From CAZLQR01 sp964404095 (lineage in GTDB: Bacteria; Patescibacteriota; Microgenomatia; UBA1406; GWC2-37-13): a stretch of DNA of 16,325 nt. Each line of letters starts with the position of its first letter. The stretch's first letter is position 1. The notes under the pieces were generated by a model that was not told the origin of the DNA, did not search any database, and saw nothing but the letters and a program-made list of their open reading frames with translations. A program made the translations under genes and the position numbers. The stretch covers positions 1-16,325 of the forward strand of contig CAYOIN010000022.1 of assembly GCA_964404095.1 (NCBI GenBank). The letters are read 5' to 3'. Positions 1-6,509 of this stretch are shown piece by piece.

Positions 1-1
1 T

Positions 2-655
2 ATGTCAGGATTTATTCTTGGCGAGAAAGCTAATCAATCTCAACAATTCGATCAACAGGGGATCCGCATCCCAACAACTACGATCAAAACTCCTACATGC
101 TACTGCATTGGTCTCACAACTACCTCGATCAAACTTGCGTTTGGACGTGGTAAAAATGTCAAGAAACCTCAGATTGGTGAATTGAAAAAGGCGGGGATAG
201 AAACCCCGCTTCGTTTTTTCCGCGAGCTCCCGCTCAAGAAGTTTTCTGGAGCAGTTGTAACCGAAGAAGAAGGAAAGAAAGTTCTCACCATCGGTGAGCT
301 GAAGATCTCGGTTGGAGATCAGGTTAAGCCGGTTATGGTCTTTAAGGAAGGCGATAAGGTTACGGTCACCGGAGTCTCAAAAGGAAAAGGATTCCAGGGT
401 GGCGTGAAGCGACATGGCTTTGCGGGAGGTCCAAAGACCCACGGTCAATCAGATCGTTGGCGAGCTCCCGGATCGGTCGGACAGACCACAACTCCGGGAC
501 GCGTATATAAAGGAAAGCGAATGGCAGGTCGTATGGGAAATGATACCGTTACCGTGAAGAATCTTGTGGTTGTAGGCGTTGCTGAAGATCACATGATTGT
601 AAAAGGTGTCATTCCAGGAGCGAGATCATCGTTCGTTACTGTAGTTGCAAACTAA
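2..655 (+). CDS. rplC: 50S ribosomal protein L3
   Basis: L3 binds 23S rRNA early in large-subunit assembly and reaches the peptidyl-transferase centre. The 217-residue product carries the L3 signature GVSKGKGFQGGVKRHGF (residues 124-140), then GGPKTHGQSDRWRAPGS and TPGRVYKGKRMAGRMG (about 165-180). Length is normal for bacterial L3. The ATG at base 2 is preceded by T, the context of nearly every start here, and the first residues align with the usual L3 N-terminus (FDQQGIRIPTT resembles FDExGxxxPVT), so the gene is probably complete. Residues 30-48 are shorter and more diverged than usual: the common GPxxVTQVKT..DGY stretch is not recognisable. It heads the visible operon; rpsJ (S10) would normally lie just upstream, outside the window. 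Confidence 0.95.
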   Translation: MSGFILGEKANQSQQFDQQGIRIPTTTIKTPTCYCIGLTTTSIKLAFGRGKNVKKPQIGELKKAGIETPLRFFRELPLKKFSGAVVTEEEGKKVLTIGELKISVGDQVKPVMVFKEGDKVTVTGVSKGKGFQGGVKRHGFAGGPKTHGQSDRWRAPGSVGQTTTPGRVYKGKRMAGRMGNDTVTVKNLVVVGVAEDHMIVKGVIPGARSSFVTVVAN

Positions 656-658
656 CCT

Positions 659-1381
659 ATGGCAGAGAAAGCACAGACAACCAAAAAAACACCGTCAGCT
701 AAACCGAAAGCAGTCGCTCCAAAAGCGGTTGCAGGGTTGAGCGTATCTCTATTTAATACAGCAGGTAAAGAATCTGGCACCATCACGCTTCCAAAGGAGC
801 TGTTTGGTGTTGAGGTGAATAAAGATCTTCTCAATCAGTATGTCTACGTGTACCGAATGAATCAACGACAAGGCACTGTTTCGACCAAGACCAGAAGTGA
901 GGTTCGTGGAACAACCAAGAAAATCTATCGACAGAAAGGAACCGGAGGTGCCCGTCACGGAGCACGAAAAGCACCGATTTTTGTTGGTGGAGGTGTGACC
1001 TTCGGACCGAAGCCACGCGTCATTGTGCGCAACCTCAGTAAGAAGATGAAGAAGCAAGCTCTTGCAAGCGCTCTCTCATACGCGCTTACCGAACAGAAAG
1101 TTGCCGGCGTTCAGGACACCGTCCTGAGCATGGAGGCAAAGACAAAGAACGTTGTCGCCTGGCTCAAAAATGCAGGGCTGAGCGCGAAGAAAGTACTGTT
1201 CGTTCTCCCAACGGAGAAGGCAGAGCTCTTTGTACGAGCATCCCGAAATCTTGGTCAGATTACCTGTGTTGCAGCAAATCAGATTAACGCATATGAAGTG
1301 TTAAAGGCGCCGAAGATTGTATTTGTCGAGTCGGCAGTTACTAAGATGGTGGAGCACTTTGCTTCATCGGAGGAGAAATAA
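659..1381 (+). CDS. rplD: 50S ribosomal protein L4
   Basis: L4 is an early assembly protein of the large subunit whose loop lines the peptide exit tunnel; in some bacteria it also represses its own operon. The tunnel-loop signature RGTTKKIYRQKGTGGARHG lies at residues 83-101, followed by the conserved VGGGVTFGPKPR. At 240 residues it is longer than the usual 200-210 because of an Ala/Lys/Pro-rich N-terminal extension of about 26 residues (AEKAQTTKKTPSAKPKA). The start sits 3 bases after the rplC stop (TAA-CCT-ATG), without a Shine-Dalgarno sequence. A later start cannot be excluded, but residues 1-26 contain no other ATG. Confidence 0.95.
   Translation: MAEKAQTTKKTPSAKPKAVAPKAVAGLSVSLFNTAGKESGTITLPKELFGVEVNKDLLNQYVYVYRMNQRQGTVSTKTRSEVRGTTKKIYRQKGTGGARHGARKAPIFVGGGVTFGPKPRVIVRNLSKKMKKQALASALSYALTEQKVAGVQDTVLSMEAKTKNVVAWLKNAGLSAKKVLFVLPTEKAELFVRASRNLGQITCVAANQINAYEVLKAPKIVFVESAVTKMVEHFASSEEK
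1369..1375 (+). promoter_or_regulatory. Shine-Dalgarno-like site for rplW
   Basis: GGAGGAG lies 8 bases before the rplW ATG, inside the last codons of rplD (Ser-Glu-Glu-Lys). It is one of very few good Shine-Dalgarno matches in the window, so it stands out against a background of starts that lack one. It may be a by-product of the Glu codons. Confidence 0.5.
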
Positions 1382-1383
1382 CT

Positions 1384-1665
1384 ATGAAACAATCAATTGT
1401 ACGACCGTTGATGACCGAAAAAGCGACTCAGATGACGAACGCAAAGGTCTACTCATTCGTTGTGCATCCTGATGCAAACAAGCACGCAGTTAAGGTGACG
1501 GTTGAGTCGATGTACAAAGTTAAGGTCGCATCGGTACGAATCTCAATTCGAAAAGGAAAAGAAAAGAGAGTTGGGCGAAAGATGCAGACGGTGTCAAAGC
1601 CGGATCTCAAGATTGCATTTGTTACCGTAAAGGAAGGAACGATTGATATTTTTCCAAAGGCATAA
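1384..1665 (+). CDS. rplW: 50S ribosomal protein L23
   Basis: L23 sits at the mouth of the peptide exit tunnel, where it docks trigger factor and signal recognition particle. The 93-residue product has the standard fold pattern: an N-terminal IVRPLMTEKAT motif (residues 5-15), YSFVVHPDANKHAVK (the YxFxV..ANK.eIK signature), and a C-terminal basic loop with RVGRKMQTVSKPDLKIAFVTV. Length matches the family (about 95-100). It starts 2 bases after the rplD stop, consistent with translational coupling, and has a Shine-Dalgarno-like GGAGGAG upstream. Nothing is missing. Confidence 0.95.
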   Translation: MKQSIVRPLMTEKATQMTNAKVYSFVVHPDANKHAVKVTVESMYKVKVASVRISIRKGKEKRVGRKMQTVSKPDLKIAFVTVKEGTIDIFPKA

Positions 1666-1668
1666 TCT

Positions 1669-2418
1669 ATGAAACCACAGAAGCAACTAACCGAAATTCT
1701 GAAGAAGCACTCTGGTCGTGACTCAACAGGCCAGATCTCTGTGAGACATCAGGGTGGACGTCAGAAGCGATATTATCGATTCATTGACTTCAAGCGCGAT
1801 AAAGTTGGCGTTGAAGGAACGGTAAAGACGATCGAGTACGATCCAAATCGCAATGCTCACATTAGTCTCGTTGAGTACAGCGATGGTGAAAAGCGATATA
1901 TTCTTCAGCCACGAACGGTCAAGGTTGGAGATACCGTACTGTCCTCTGACAGCGCTGAAATCAAGGTTGGAAATACCGTACCATTAAAGAATATCCCGAT
2001 CGGTATCGAGGTTCACAATATTGAGCTTCGACCGGGTCAGGGCGGAAAGATGGTCCGCGGCGCAGGAAGCGCAGCGGTTGTCCTCGGGAAAGATGAGATG
2101 TATGTTCAGGTCAAGCTGCCATCAGGAGCGATTCGACTATTCCTGAAGGACTGTAAAGCAACTATCGGGACCGTTGGAAACATCGAACACAAAGACAAGA
2201 TTATTGGAAAAGCAGGTCGCAAGATCCGAATGGGTATTCGACCTACCGTTCGTGGAACCGCACAGAATCCACGAAGCCATCCTCACGGAGGAGGAGAGGG
2301 TAAGGTCGGAGAAGGTATGCATCCGAAGACGCCGTGGGGTCGACCAGCGCGAGGATTTAGAACTCGAAAGCGTTATAAGTGGAGTAATCGCTATATTGTA
2401 AAGCGAAGAAGTAAGTAA
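1669..2418 (+). CDS. rplB: 50S ribosomal protein L2
   Basis: L2 is a primary 23S rRNA-binding protein needed for subunit association and peptidyl-transferase activity. Visible motifs are VRHQGGRQKRYYRFIDFKRD (residues 25-44), TIEYDPNR (54-61), the central RPGQGGKMVRGAGSAA (121-136) and the C-terminal SHPHGGGEG (203-211) with TPWGRPARGF. At 249 residues it is about 25 shorter than most bacterial L2 (about 273-277). The missing part is the N-terminus, including the usual KPTTPGRR segment: the protein begins near where EKSLxxPLKKxxGRN normally lies. In the C-terminal motif, Ser203 replaces the usual Asp before His204. The start is 3 bases after rplW. rpsS, normally next, is absent here and found at 5830. 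Confidence 0.96.
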   Translation: MKPQKQLTEILKKHSGRDSTGQISVRHQGGRQKRYYRFIDFKRDKVGVEGTVKTIEYDPNRNAHISLVEYSDGEKRYILQPRTVKVGDTVLSSDSAEIKVGNTVPLKNIPIGIEVHNIELRPGQGGKMVRGAGSAAVVLGKDEMYVQVKLPSGAIRLFLKDCKATIGTVGNIEHKDKIIGKAGRKIRMGIRPTVRGTAQNPRSHPHGGGEGKVGEGMHPKTPWGRPARGFRTRKRYKWSNRYIVKRRSK

Positions 2419-2422
2419 TCCT

Positions 2423-2902
2423 ATGAGCGAAGTTACGGTATACATCAAAAACGTCAAGATCACTCCAAAGAAGCTCCGCTTCTTGGTAAGCGATCTTAAG
2501 AAGCAAAGCCCATCACAGGCGATGCACACGCTCTATTACACGCCGAAAAAGGGTGCAGATTTCTTGCGAAAAGCAATTGGTTCAGCCCTTTCTAATGCTA
2601 AGAACACTATGAATATCGATGAGTCTTTGTTACAATTTAAGTCTGTCATTGTCGAAGAGGGTATACGGTTGAAGCGATATCGAGCAGGTTCGAAGGGTAT
2701 GGCGAAGCCATTCCGACGAAAATATTCTCACATTAAGATCATTCTTACCACAGGTAAGAATGAGGCAAAGCAGATCGTTCCATCGAAGGATGGAGCGGCT
2801 CAGCCAGCTGAAGAACCAAAAGCAGCAGTAGAGGCTGAAGTGGTAGCAAAGAAGGAAACGGTAAAAAAAGCAGTTAAGAAATCAGTTTCAAAAAAGAAAT
2901 AA
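2423..2902 (+). CDS. rplV: 50S ribosomal protein L22 with Lys/Ala-rich tail
   Basis: L22 spans the large subunit and its hairpin narrows the exit tunnel, where macrolides act in many bacteria. The core (about residues 1-115) shows KITPKKLRFLVSDLKKQ, SALSNAKNTMNID and the loop signature EEGIRLKRYRAGSKGMAKPF followed by RRKYSHIKIILT. Total length is 159, against 110-115 in most bacteria. The excess is a C-terminal tail (about 116-159) rich in Ala, Glu, Lys and Pro that ends in a poly-Lys run. Such tails are common in small-genome bacteria and are probably unstructured and rRNA-facing (inference). It directly follows rplB after 4 bases, where rpsS would normally intervene. Confidence 0.95.
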   Translation: MSEVTVYIKNVKITPKKLRFLVSDLKKQSPSQAMHTLYYTPKKGADFLRKAIGSALSNAKNTMNIDESLLQFKSVIVEEGIRLKRYRAGSKGMAKPFRRKYSHIKIILTTGKNEAKQIVPSKDGAAQPAEEPKAAVEAEVVAKKETVKKAVKKSVSKKK

Positions 2903-2908
2903 GACAGT

Positions 2909-3559
2909 ATGGGACAAAAAGTTAATCCAAAAGGACTACGCACCGGAGTGATCTATAACTGGAACTCCCGTTGGTTCTTTAGCAAACGAAAGCAGTTTAA
3001 GGACACACTGTTGTCCGACATAAAGATTCGGGAAGCTCTCGAGGCAAAGTTTTCATTTGCGTCGGTAACCGATGTCTTTATCGAACGCGCAATCAACAAG
3101 ATTACGGTCATTATCTATGCGGTAAAACCCGGTATGATCATTGGTCGTGGTGGAAAAGGTCTTGAGGATGTAAAGAAGATCATCATGCAGCATCTCCAAA
3201 AGATGCAGACAAAGAAACAGAAAGAGATGAAGGTTGATCTAAAGATCGAGCCGGTTAAGCGACCGTATCTGAGTGCGAAGTATGTGGCTCAGTCGATCGC
3301 TGAAAAGCTGGTGCGAGGATTTCCTCATCGAGGAGCTGTTCACGGCTCAATGAGTCGCGTAATGGAGTCTGGAGCGAAGGGTGTAAAGGTACAGTTGGGA
3401 GGAAGAATCCAGGGTGCGGAGATCTCACGAAGAGAGAAGTATTTCCTAGGCACCGTTCCAACCTCTACCATTCGAGAGGATGTTGATTATGCAATCTATC
3501 CGGCATTAACAAAGTCTGGATACATTGGAGTGAAGGTATGGATTTGCCGAACAAACTAA
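2909..3559 (+). CDS. rpsC: 30S ribosomal protein S3
   Basis: S3 lies at the mRNA entry tunnel of the small subunit and contributes to helicase activity. The protein opens with the diagnostic MGQKVNPKGLRTG. The type-2 KH domain carries the GxxG loop as GRGG (residues 79-82) in KPGMIIGRGGKGLEDVKK. The C-terminal half has the S3 signature SRVMESGAKGVKVQLGGR (about 149-166) and ISRREKY. At 216 residues it is normal length (210-235) with no long tail. The spacer from rplV is GACAGT, nearly identical to that before the displaced rpsS (TGACAGT). Confidence 0.96.
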   Translation: MGQKVNPKGLRTGVIYNWNSRWFFSKRKQFKDTLLSDIKIREALEAKFSFASVTDVFIERAINKITVIIYAVKPGMIIGRGGKGLEDVKKIIMQHLQKMQTKKQKEMKVDLKIEPVKRPYLSAKYVAQSIAEKLVRGFPHRGAVHGSMSRVMESGAKGVKVQLGGRIQGAEISRREKYFLGTVPTSTIREDVDYAIYPALTKSGYIGVKVWICRTN

Positions 3560-3560
3560 T

Positions 3561-3965
3561 ATGTTAGCACCAAAACGACAAAAATATCGCAAGCAGTTTC
3601 GAGGTTCTTGGCGCCGTCTTGCAGTAAAAGGCGGAGATCTGAACTTTGGATCTGCTGGTCTGAAGGCGCTCGATGCAGCGTGGATCAAAGATCGTGAAAT
3701 CGAAGCCTGTCGCGTTGTTCTCGCACGAGCAACTCGAAAAGCAGGAAAGTTTTGGGTTCGAATTTTCTCTGACAAACCATTTACGAAAAAACCCCCAGAG
3801 GTTACGATGGGATCAGGGAAAGGGGACGTTGCGCATTTTGTTGCATCGGTTACACCCGGAAGAATGTTGTTTGAGATCGATGGCCTTCCCGAGCAGGAAG
3901 CTCGAGAGGTCCTTCGCGTCGTTTCGTCAAAGCTATCGGTGAATACAAAGTTCGTTATGAAATAA
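3561..3965 (+). CDS. rplP: 50S ribosomal protein L16
   Basis: L16 organises the A-site tRNA-binding region of the large subunit. The family pattern is clear: MLAPKRQKYRKQFRG, NFGSAGLKAL (residues 28-37), REIEACR, KFWVRIFSDKPFTKKP (63-78), MGSGKGDVAHFVASVTPG and a C-terminal KLSVNTKFV. Length 134 is normal (133-145). One oddity is that the usual Arg before MGxGKG (Arg81 in E. coli, hydroxylated there) is Thr82 here, encoded GTT ACG ATG for Val-Thr-Met. The usual YW before VA is His-Phe. One base separates it from rpsC (TAA-T-ATG), so translation is probably coupled. Confidence 0.95.
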   Translation: MLAPKRQKYRKQFRGSWRRLAVKGGDLNFGSAGLKALDAAWIKDREIEACRVVLARATRKAGKFWVRIFSDKPFTKKPPEVTMGSGKGDVAHFVASVTPGRMLFEIDGLPEQEAREVLRVVSSKLSVNTKFVMK

Positions 3966-3975
3966 TCATTATCAT

Positions 3976-4170
3976 ATGAAAAAAGCAGTTACAAAAATTC
4001 AGCAAAAATCAGTTGCAGAGCTTCATAAAGATCTTTCGCAACTTCGAACTGAGATAACAAAAATTATGGTTGAGTCACGATTGGCACCGCAAAAAGATAG
4101 TAATCTCGTGATGAAAAAACGGAAAGAAATCGCACGGATATTAACAGTTATGAATCAGAAAGGAAACTAA
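3976..4170 (+). CDS. rpmC: 50S ribosomal protein L29
   Basis: L29 is a small two-helix protein near the tunnel exit, next to L23. The 64-residue sequence shows the typical helix-turn-helix pattern: SVAELHKDLSQLRTEITKIM, a short turn, then a basic helix KKRKEIARILTVMNQK matching the family KxiRr.IARi.Tvl. Length is normal. It sits between rplP and rpsQ, its standard place. The 10-base spacer is A/T-rich with no Shine-Dalgarno sequence, and the ATG is preceded by T. Confidence 0.9.
   Translation: MKKAVTKIQQKSVAELHKDLSQLRTEITKIMVESRLAPQKDSNLVMKKRKEIARILTVMNQKGN
4159..4164 (+). promoter_or_regulatory. Weak Shine-Dalgarno-like site for rpsQ
   Basis: AAAGGA lies 7 bases upstream of the rpsQ ATG, within the last codons of rpmC. 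It is a partial match to AAGGAG at suitable spacing. It is noted because most starts in this window have no such element. Confidence 0.35.
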
Positions 4171-4171
4171 T

Positions 4172-4402
4172 ATGGCACAGACATTTGTTGGTACCGTTAG
4201 CTCAGTGAAGATGAATAAAACTGTCACGATTACCATTGAAAACAGAGAGCGACATCCGATGTATAAGAAGGTTGTAAATAAAAAGCAGACCTTCAAGGCA
4301 CACAATGATGGCATGGAGCTGCAGGTTGGAGACGTTGTTGAAATTCAGGAAACGCGACCAATCTCAAAGACCGTTCACTTTAAAGTTACGAAAAAAATAT
4401 GA
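4172..4402 (+). CDS. rpsQ: 30S ribosomal protein S17
   Basis: S17 is a primary binder of the 5' domain of 16S rRNA. The 76-residue OB-fold protein shows FVGTVSSVKMNKTVTITIENRERHPMYKK (given in part; residues 5-33), matching the family pattern GxVxSxKMxKTxvV.Verr..HPxYkK, then FKAHND (normally HD), VGDVVEIQETRPISKTVHFKV. It ends with TGA, and its stop overlaps the rplN start in the tetramer ATGA, the classic coupling arrangement. Length is normal for forms without a C-terminal tail. Confidence 0.94.
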   Translation: MAQTFVGTVSSVKMNKTVTITIENRERHPMYKKVVNKKQTFKAHNDGMELQVGDVVEIQETRPISKTVHFKVTKKI

Positions 4403-4773
4403 TTCAACTCAGAACAATGTTACAGGTTGCCGACAATACCGGCGCGAAGATCGTCCAGATGATCGGACTTCCCCAAAAAGGGAATAAGAAAATTGCGGCG
4501 ATTGGCGACGTCATCACGGTTGTAATTAAGGAAGCAATTCCTTATGCACAGGTGAAAAAGGGAGAAGTGGTTCCTGCCGTTGTTGTACGAACACGTAAGG
4601 AAAAACGACGACCGGACGGAAGCTATATTCGATTTGATGATAACGCCTGTGTAATTTTGACCGCAAAAGATACGCCGGACCCACGAGGAACGCGCATCTT
4701 TGGTCCGATTGCGAAAGAGATCAAAGATCGAGGTTTTAATAAGATTGCAAGTTTGGCAGAAGAAGTTTATTAA
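4399..4773 (+). CDS. rplN: 50S ribosomal protein L14
   Basis: L14 forms part of the subunit interface and contacts 16S rRNA helix 14; it is also the docking site of the silencing factor RsfS in many bacteria. The 124-residue product is full length, with MIQLRTMLQVADNTGAK at the N-terminus, AIGDVITVVIKEAIP, the L14 signature region VVVRTRKEKRRPDGSYI and RFDDNACVIL, and RGTRIFGPIAKE near the C-terminus. Canonical L14 has 122-124 residues. The start overlaps the rpsQ stop by 4 bases. Confidence 0.97.
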   Translation: MIQLRTMLQVADNTGAKIVQMIGLPQKGNKKIAAIGDVITVVIKEAIPYAQVKKGEVVPAVVVRTRKEKRRPDGSYIRFDDNACVILTAKDTPDPRGTRIFGPIAKEIKDRGFNKIASLAEEVY

Positions 4774-4776
4774 GCT

Positions 4777-5085
4777 ATGAAATTACAAAAAGGAGATAAG
4801 GTTCGAGTCATGTCCGGAAAGGATAAGGGGAAAGATGGTGTTATTGATCGCATCTATCCAAAACAGAACCGAGTTCTTATTCAGGGAGTGAATCTCGTGA
4901 AGCGACATGTCAAGAAAAGTCAGGAGCTTCAAGAGGGCGGCATTATTGACCTGCCAAAACCGGTAGCGATCGACTCGATCGCACTGGTATGCCCACAGTG
5001 TGAGAAACCAACGAGAGTTGGATACATGCTCACAAAAGGAAAGAAAACACGAATATGTAGAAAATGTAAGAAAGAATTAAAGTAA
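4777..5085 (+). CDS. rplX: 50S ribosomal protein L24, zinc-ribbon form
   Basis: L24 is one of the two assembly-initiator proteins of the large subunit. The N-terminal KOW motif is clear: KGDKVRVMSGKDKGKDGVI (residues 5-23). NRVLIQGVNLVKRHVK follows, as in the family. The C-terminus has two CxxC pairs, Cys72/Cys75 (CPQC) and Cys94/Cys97 (CRKC), which can hold a zinc ion; this is the metal-binding variety of L24. At 102 residues it is normal length. It follows rplN after 3 bases, its standard position. Confidence 0.95.
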   Translation: MKLQKGDKVRVMSGKDKGKDGVIDRIYPKQNRVLIQGVNLVKRHVKKSQELQEGGIIDLPKPVAIDSIALVCPQCEKPTRVGYMLTKGKKTRICRKCKKELK

Positions 5086-5091
5086 TCACCT

Positions 5092-5631
5092 ATGGATTTA
5101 CAAGAACGATACACAAAAGAAATAAAACCAAAACTTCAGCAAGAACTGAAGATCGATAATGTAATGTCTGTGCCGAAGATCACCAAGATCGTGATAAACG
5201 TCGGCGCAGCTGAAGCCGTGCAAAATAAGAATGTTCTTGATAAAATACAAGAGCAGTTAGGTTGGATCAGCGGTCAAAAGCCGATTATCACCAAAGCGCG
5301 AAAATCTATCTCTGCCTTTAAAATCAGAAAAGGACTTCCGATCGGAGTCAAGGTAACATTGCGAGGACAGTCGATGTATAACTTCTTAACAAAGTTAATT
5401 ACGATTGTCATTCCCCGCATCCGAGATTTTAGAGGTATTGATGAGAGTACTATTGATTCCTATGGCAATATGAATCTTGGTTTTGGAGAGCAGACTTTGT
5501 TCCCTGAAATCGAGTTTGATAAGATCGATAAGCAGCGCGGATTACAGGTAACCATCGTAACGACTGCGCAACGGAGAGATCACGGAAAGAAGTTGTTCGA
5601 AGAGTTTGGATTTCCTTTTAAGAAAAGCTAA
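5092..5631 (+). CDS. rplE: 50S ribosomal protein L5
   Basis: L5 binds 5S rRNA in the central protuberance and contacts P-site tRNA. The 179-residue sequence has the usual opening (LQERYTKEIKPKLQQEL), the VPKITKIVINVG signature (residues 27-38), GQKPIITKARKSISAFKIRK (about 58-77), the Gly-rich stretch GLPIGVKVTLRG, and the C-terminal DSYGNMNLGFGEQ...FPEI. Length matches the family (about 179-185). The spacer TCACCT between the upstream stop and this ATG is identical to that before rpsD. Confidence 0.97.
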   Translation: MDLQERYTKEIKPKLQQELKIDNVMSVPKITKIVINVGAAEAVQNKNVLDKIQEQLGWISGQKPIITKARKSISAFKIRKGLPIGVKVTLRGQSMYNFLTKLITIVIPRIRDFRGIDESTIDSYGNMNLGFGEQTLFPEIEFDKIDKQRGLQVTIVTTAQRRDHGKKLFEEFGFPFKKS

Positions 5632-5636
5632 CCACT

Positions 5637-5822
5637 ATGGCAAAAACATCAGACGTTGTAAAGTTCCACAAAAAGCAAAAGTTTGCGGTGCGTAATGTAA
5701 ACCGATGTGCGCTTTGTGGACGATCAAGAGGATTTCTTCGACGATTTGGTATGTGTCGAATTTGTTTCAGAAAGCGCGCATTAGCTGGCGAAATTCCAGG
5801 AGTTAAAAAAGTTTCGTGGTAA
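5637..5822 (+). CDS. rpsN: 30S ribosomal protein S14, zinc type
   Basis: S14 is a late-binding protein of the 30S head. This is the short zinc-binding (C+) form of 61 residues, with paired cysteines Cys24/Cys27 (CALC) and Cys40/Cys43 (CRIC). The surrounding motif GRSRGFLRRFGMCRICFRKR (residues 28-47) and the C-terminal GEIPGVKKVSW are family hallmarks. The usual order would place rpsH next; here rpsS is inserted between the two. Confidence 0.96.
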   Translation: MAKTSDVVKFHKKQKFAVRNVNRCALCGRSRGFLRRFGMCRICFRKRALAGEIPGVKKVSW

Positions 5823-5829
5823 TGACAGT

Positions 5830-6114
5830 ATGAGTAGATCATCCAAAAAAGGACCCTATATTGACGAAAAGTTAGCCAAGAAAATTTCGGCTCAGAAAGA
5901 GTCCGGAGTACGAAGCCCGATTCAGACATGGGCTCGTCGATCGGTTATTTCACCGGACTTCGTTGGTCACAAAGTTGCGGTGCATAACGGGCGCAAATTC
6001 ATCGAGCTCTTGATCTCGGAGTCTATGATCGGTCACCGACTCGGCGAATTTGCACCATCACGAACATTTAGAAGCCATGGTAAGGTTACAAAGAAAGTTA
6101 TTTCCGCAACATAA
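5830..6114 (+). CDS. rpsS: 30S ribosomal protein S19 (displaced position)
   Basis: S19 pairs with S13 in the 30S head near the A site. The 94-residue product is unmistakable: MSRSSKKGPYIDEKLAKK (normally MsRSlKKGPfvD..Ll.K), TWARRSVISPDFVGHKVAVH, the signature VHNGRKFIELLISESMIGHR, and the C-terminal LGEFAPSRTFRSHGK. Length is normal (about 92-95). In most bacteria rpsS lies between rplB and rplV. Here that junction has only 4 bases, and rpsS lies between rpsN and rpsH. Its sequence and codon use look like its neighbours, so I see relocation of the native gene rather than a second copy or foreign gene, as far as one window allows. Confidence 0.97.
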   Translation: MSRSSKKGPYIDEKLAKKISAQKESGVRSPIQTWARRSVISPDFVGHKVAVHNGRKFIELLISESMIGHRLGEFAPSRTFRSHGKVTKKVISAT

Positions 6115-6117
6115 TCT

Positions 6118-6507
6118 ATGAACTCAGGAATTATTGATCTCGTGATTCGAATCAAAAATGGATATCTCGCAAAGCGAGAGGTTATTGAGTCACCATACTC
6201 AAAACTCAAGGAAGGTGTAACAAAGAAACTCCATGAACTTGGGTTCGTTGAAGGATATCAAGTAGATGGTGAAGGAGCGGTCAAAAAACTCGTCATCACG
6301 CTGAAGTACGATCACGGAACACCGGCTTTCACCGATGTGACGATTCGATCAAAACCAGGACAGAGATGGTATATCACCGTCAACAACATTACACCCGTTA
6401 TGAGTGGAATCGGATATATGATCATCTCCACATCAAGAGGATTGATGACAAATATTGAAGCGAAAAAAGCAAAAGTTGGAGGAGAATTATTGTTTGAAAT
6501 TTGGTAA
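6118..6507 (+). CDS. rpsH: 30S ribosomal protein S8
   Basis: S8 is a primary 16S rRNA binder in the central domain; in E. coli it also represses the spc operon. The 129-residue protein shows the N-terminal IIDLVIRIKNGYLAKREVIESPYSK (in part; residues 4-28; family DmltRIrNa......v.iPySk) and the C-terminal signature IISTSRGLMTNIEAKKAKVG (about 102-121) with GGELLFEIW. Canonical length is 130-133. It follows the displaced rpsS after TCT, a spacer shared with rplB and rplM. Confidence 0.96.
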   Translation: MNSGIIDLVIRIKNGYLAKREVIESPYSKLKEGVTKKLHELGFVEGYQVDGEGAVKKLVITLKYDHGTPAFTDVTIRSKPGQRWYITVNNITPVMSGIGYMIISTSRGLMTNIEAKKAKVGGELLFEIW

Positions 6508-6509
6508 GT

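Noticed and set aside
749..1057. 102-codon open frame on the - strand opposite rplD
   Set aside because: It shadows the strongly conserved L4 tunnel-loop region, and the translation looks random.
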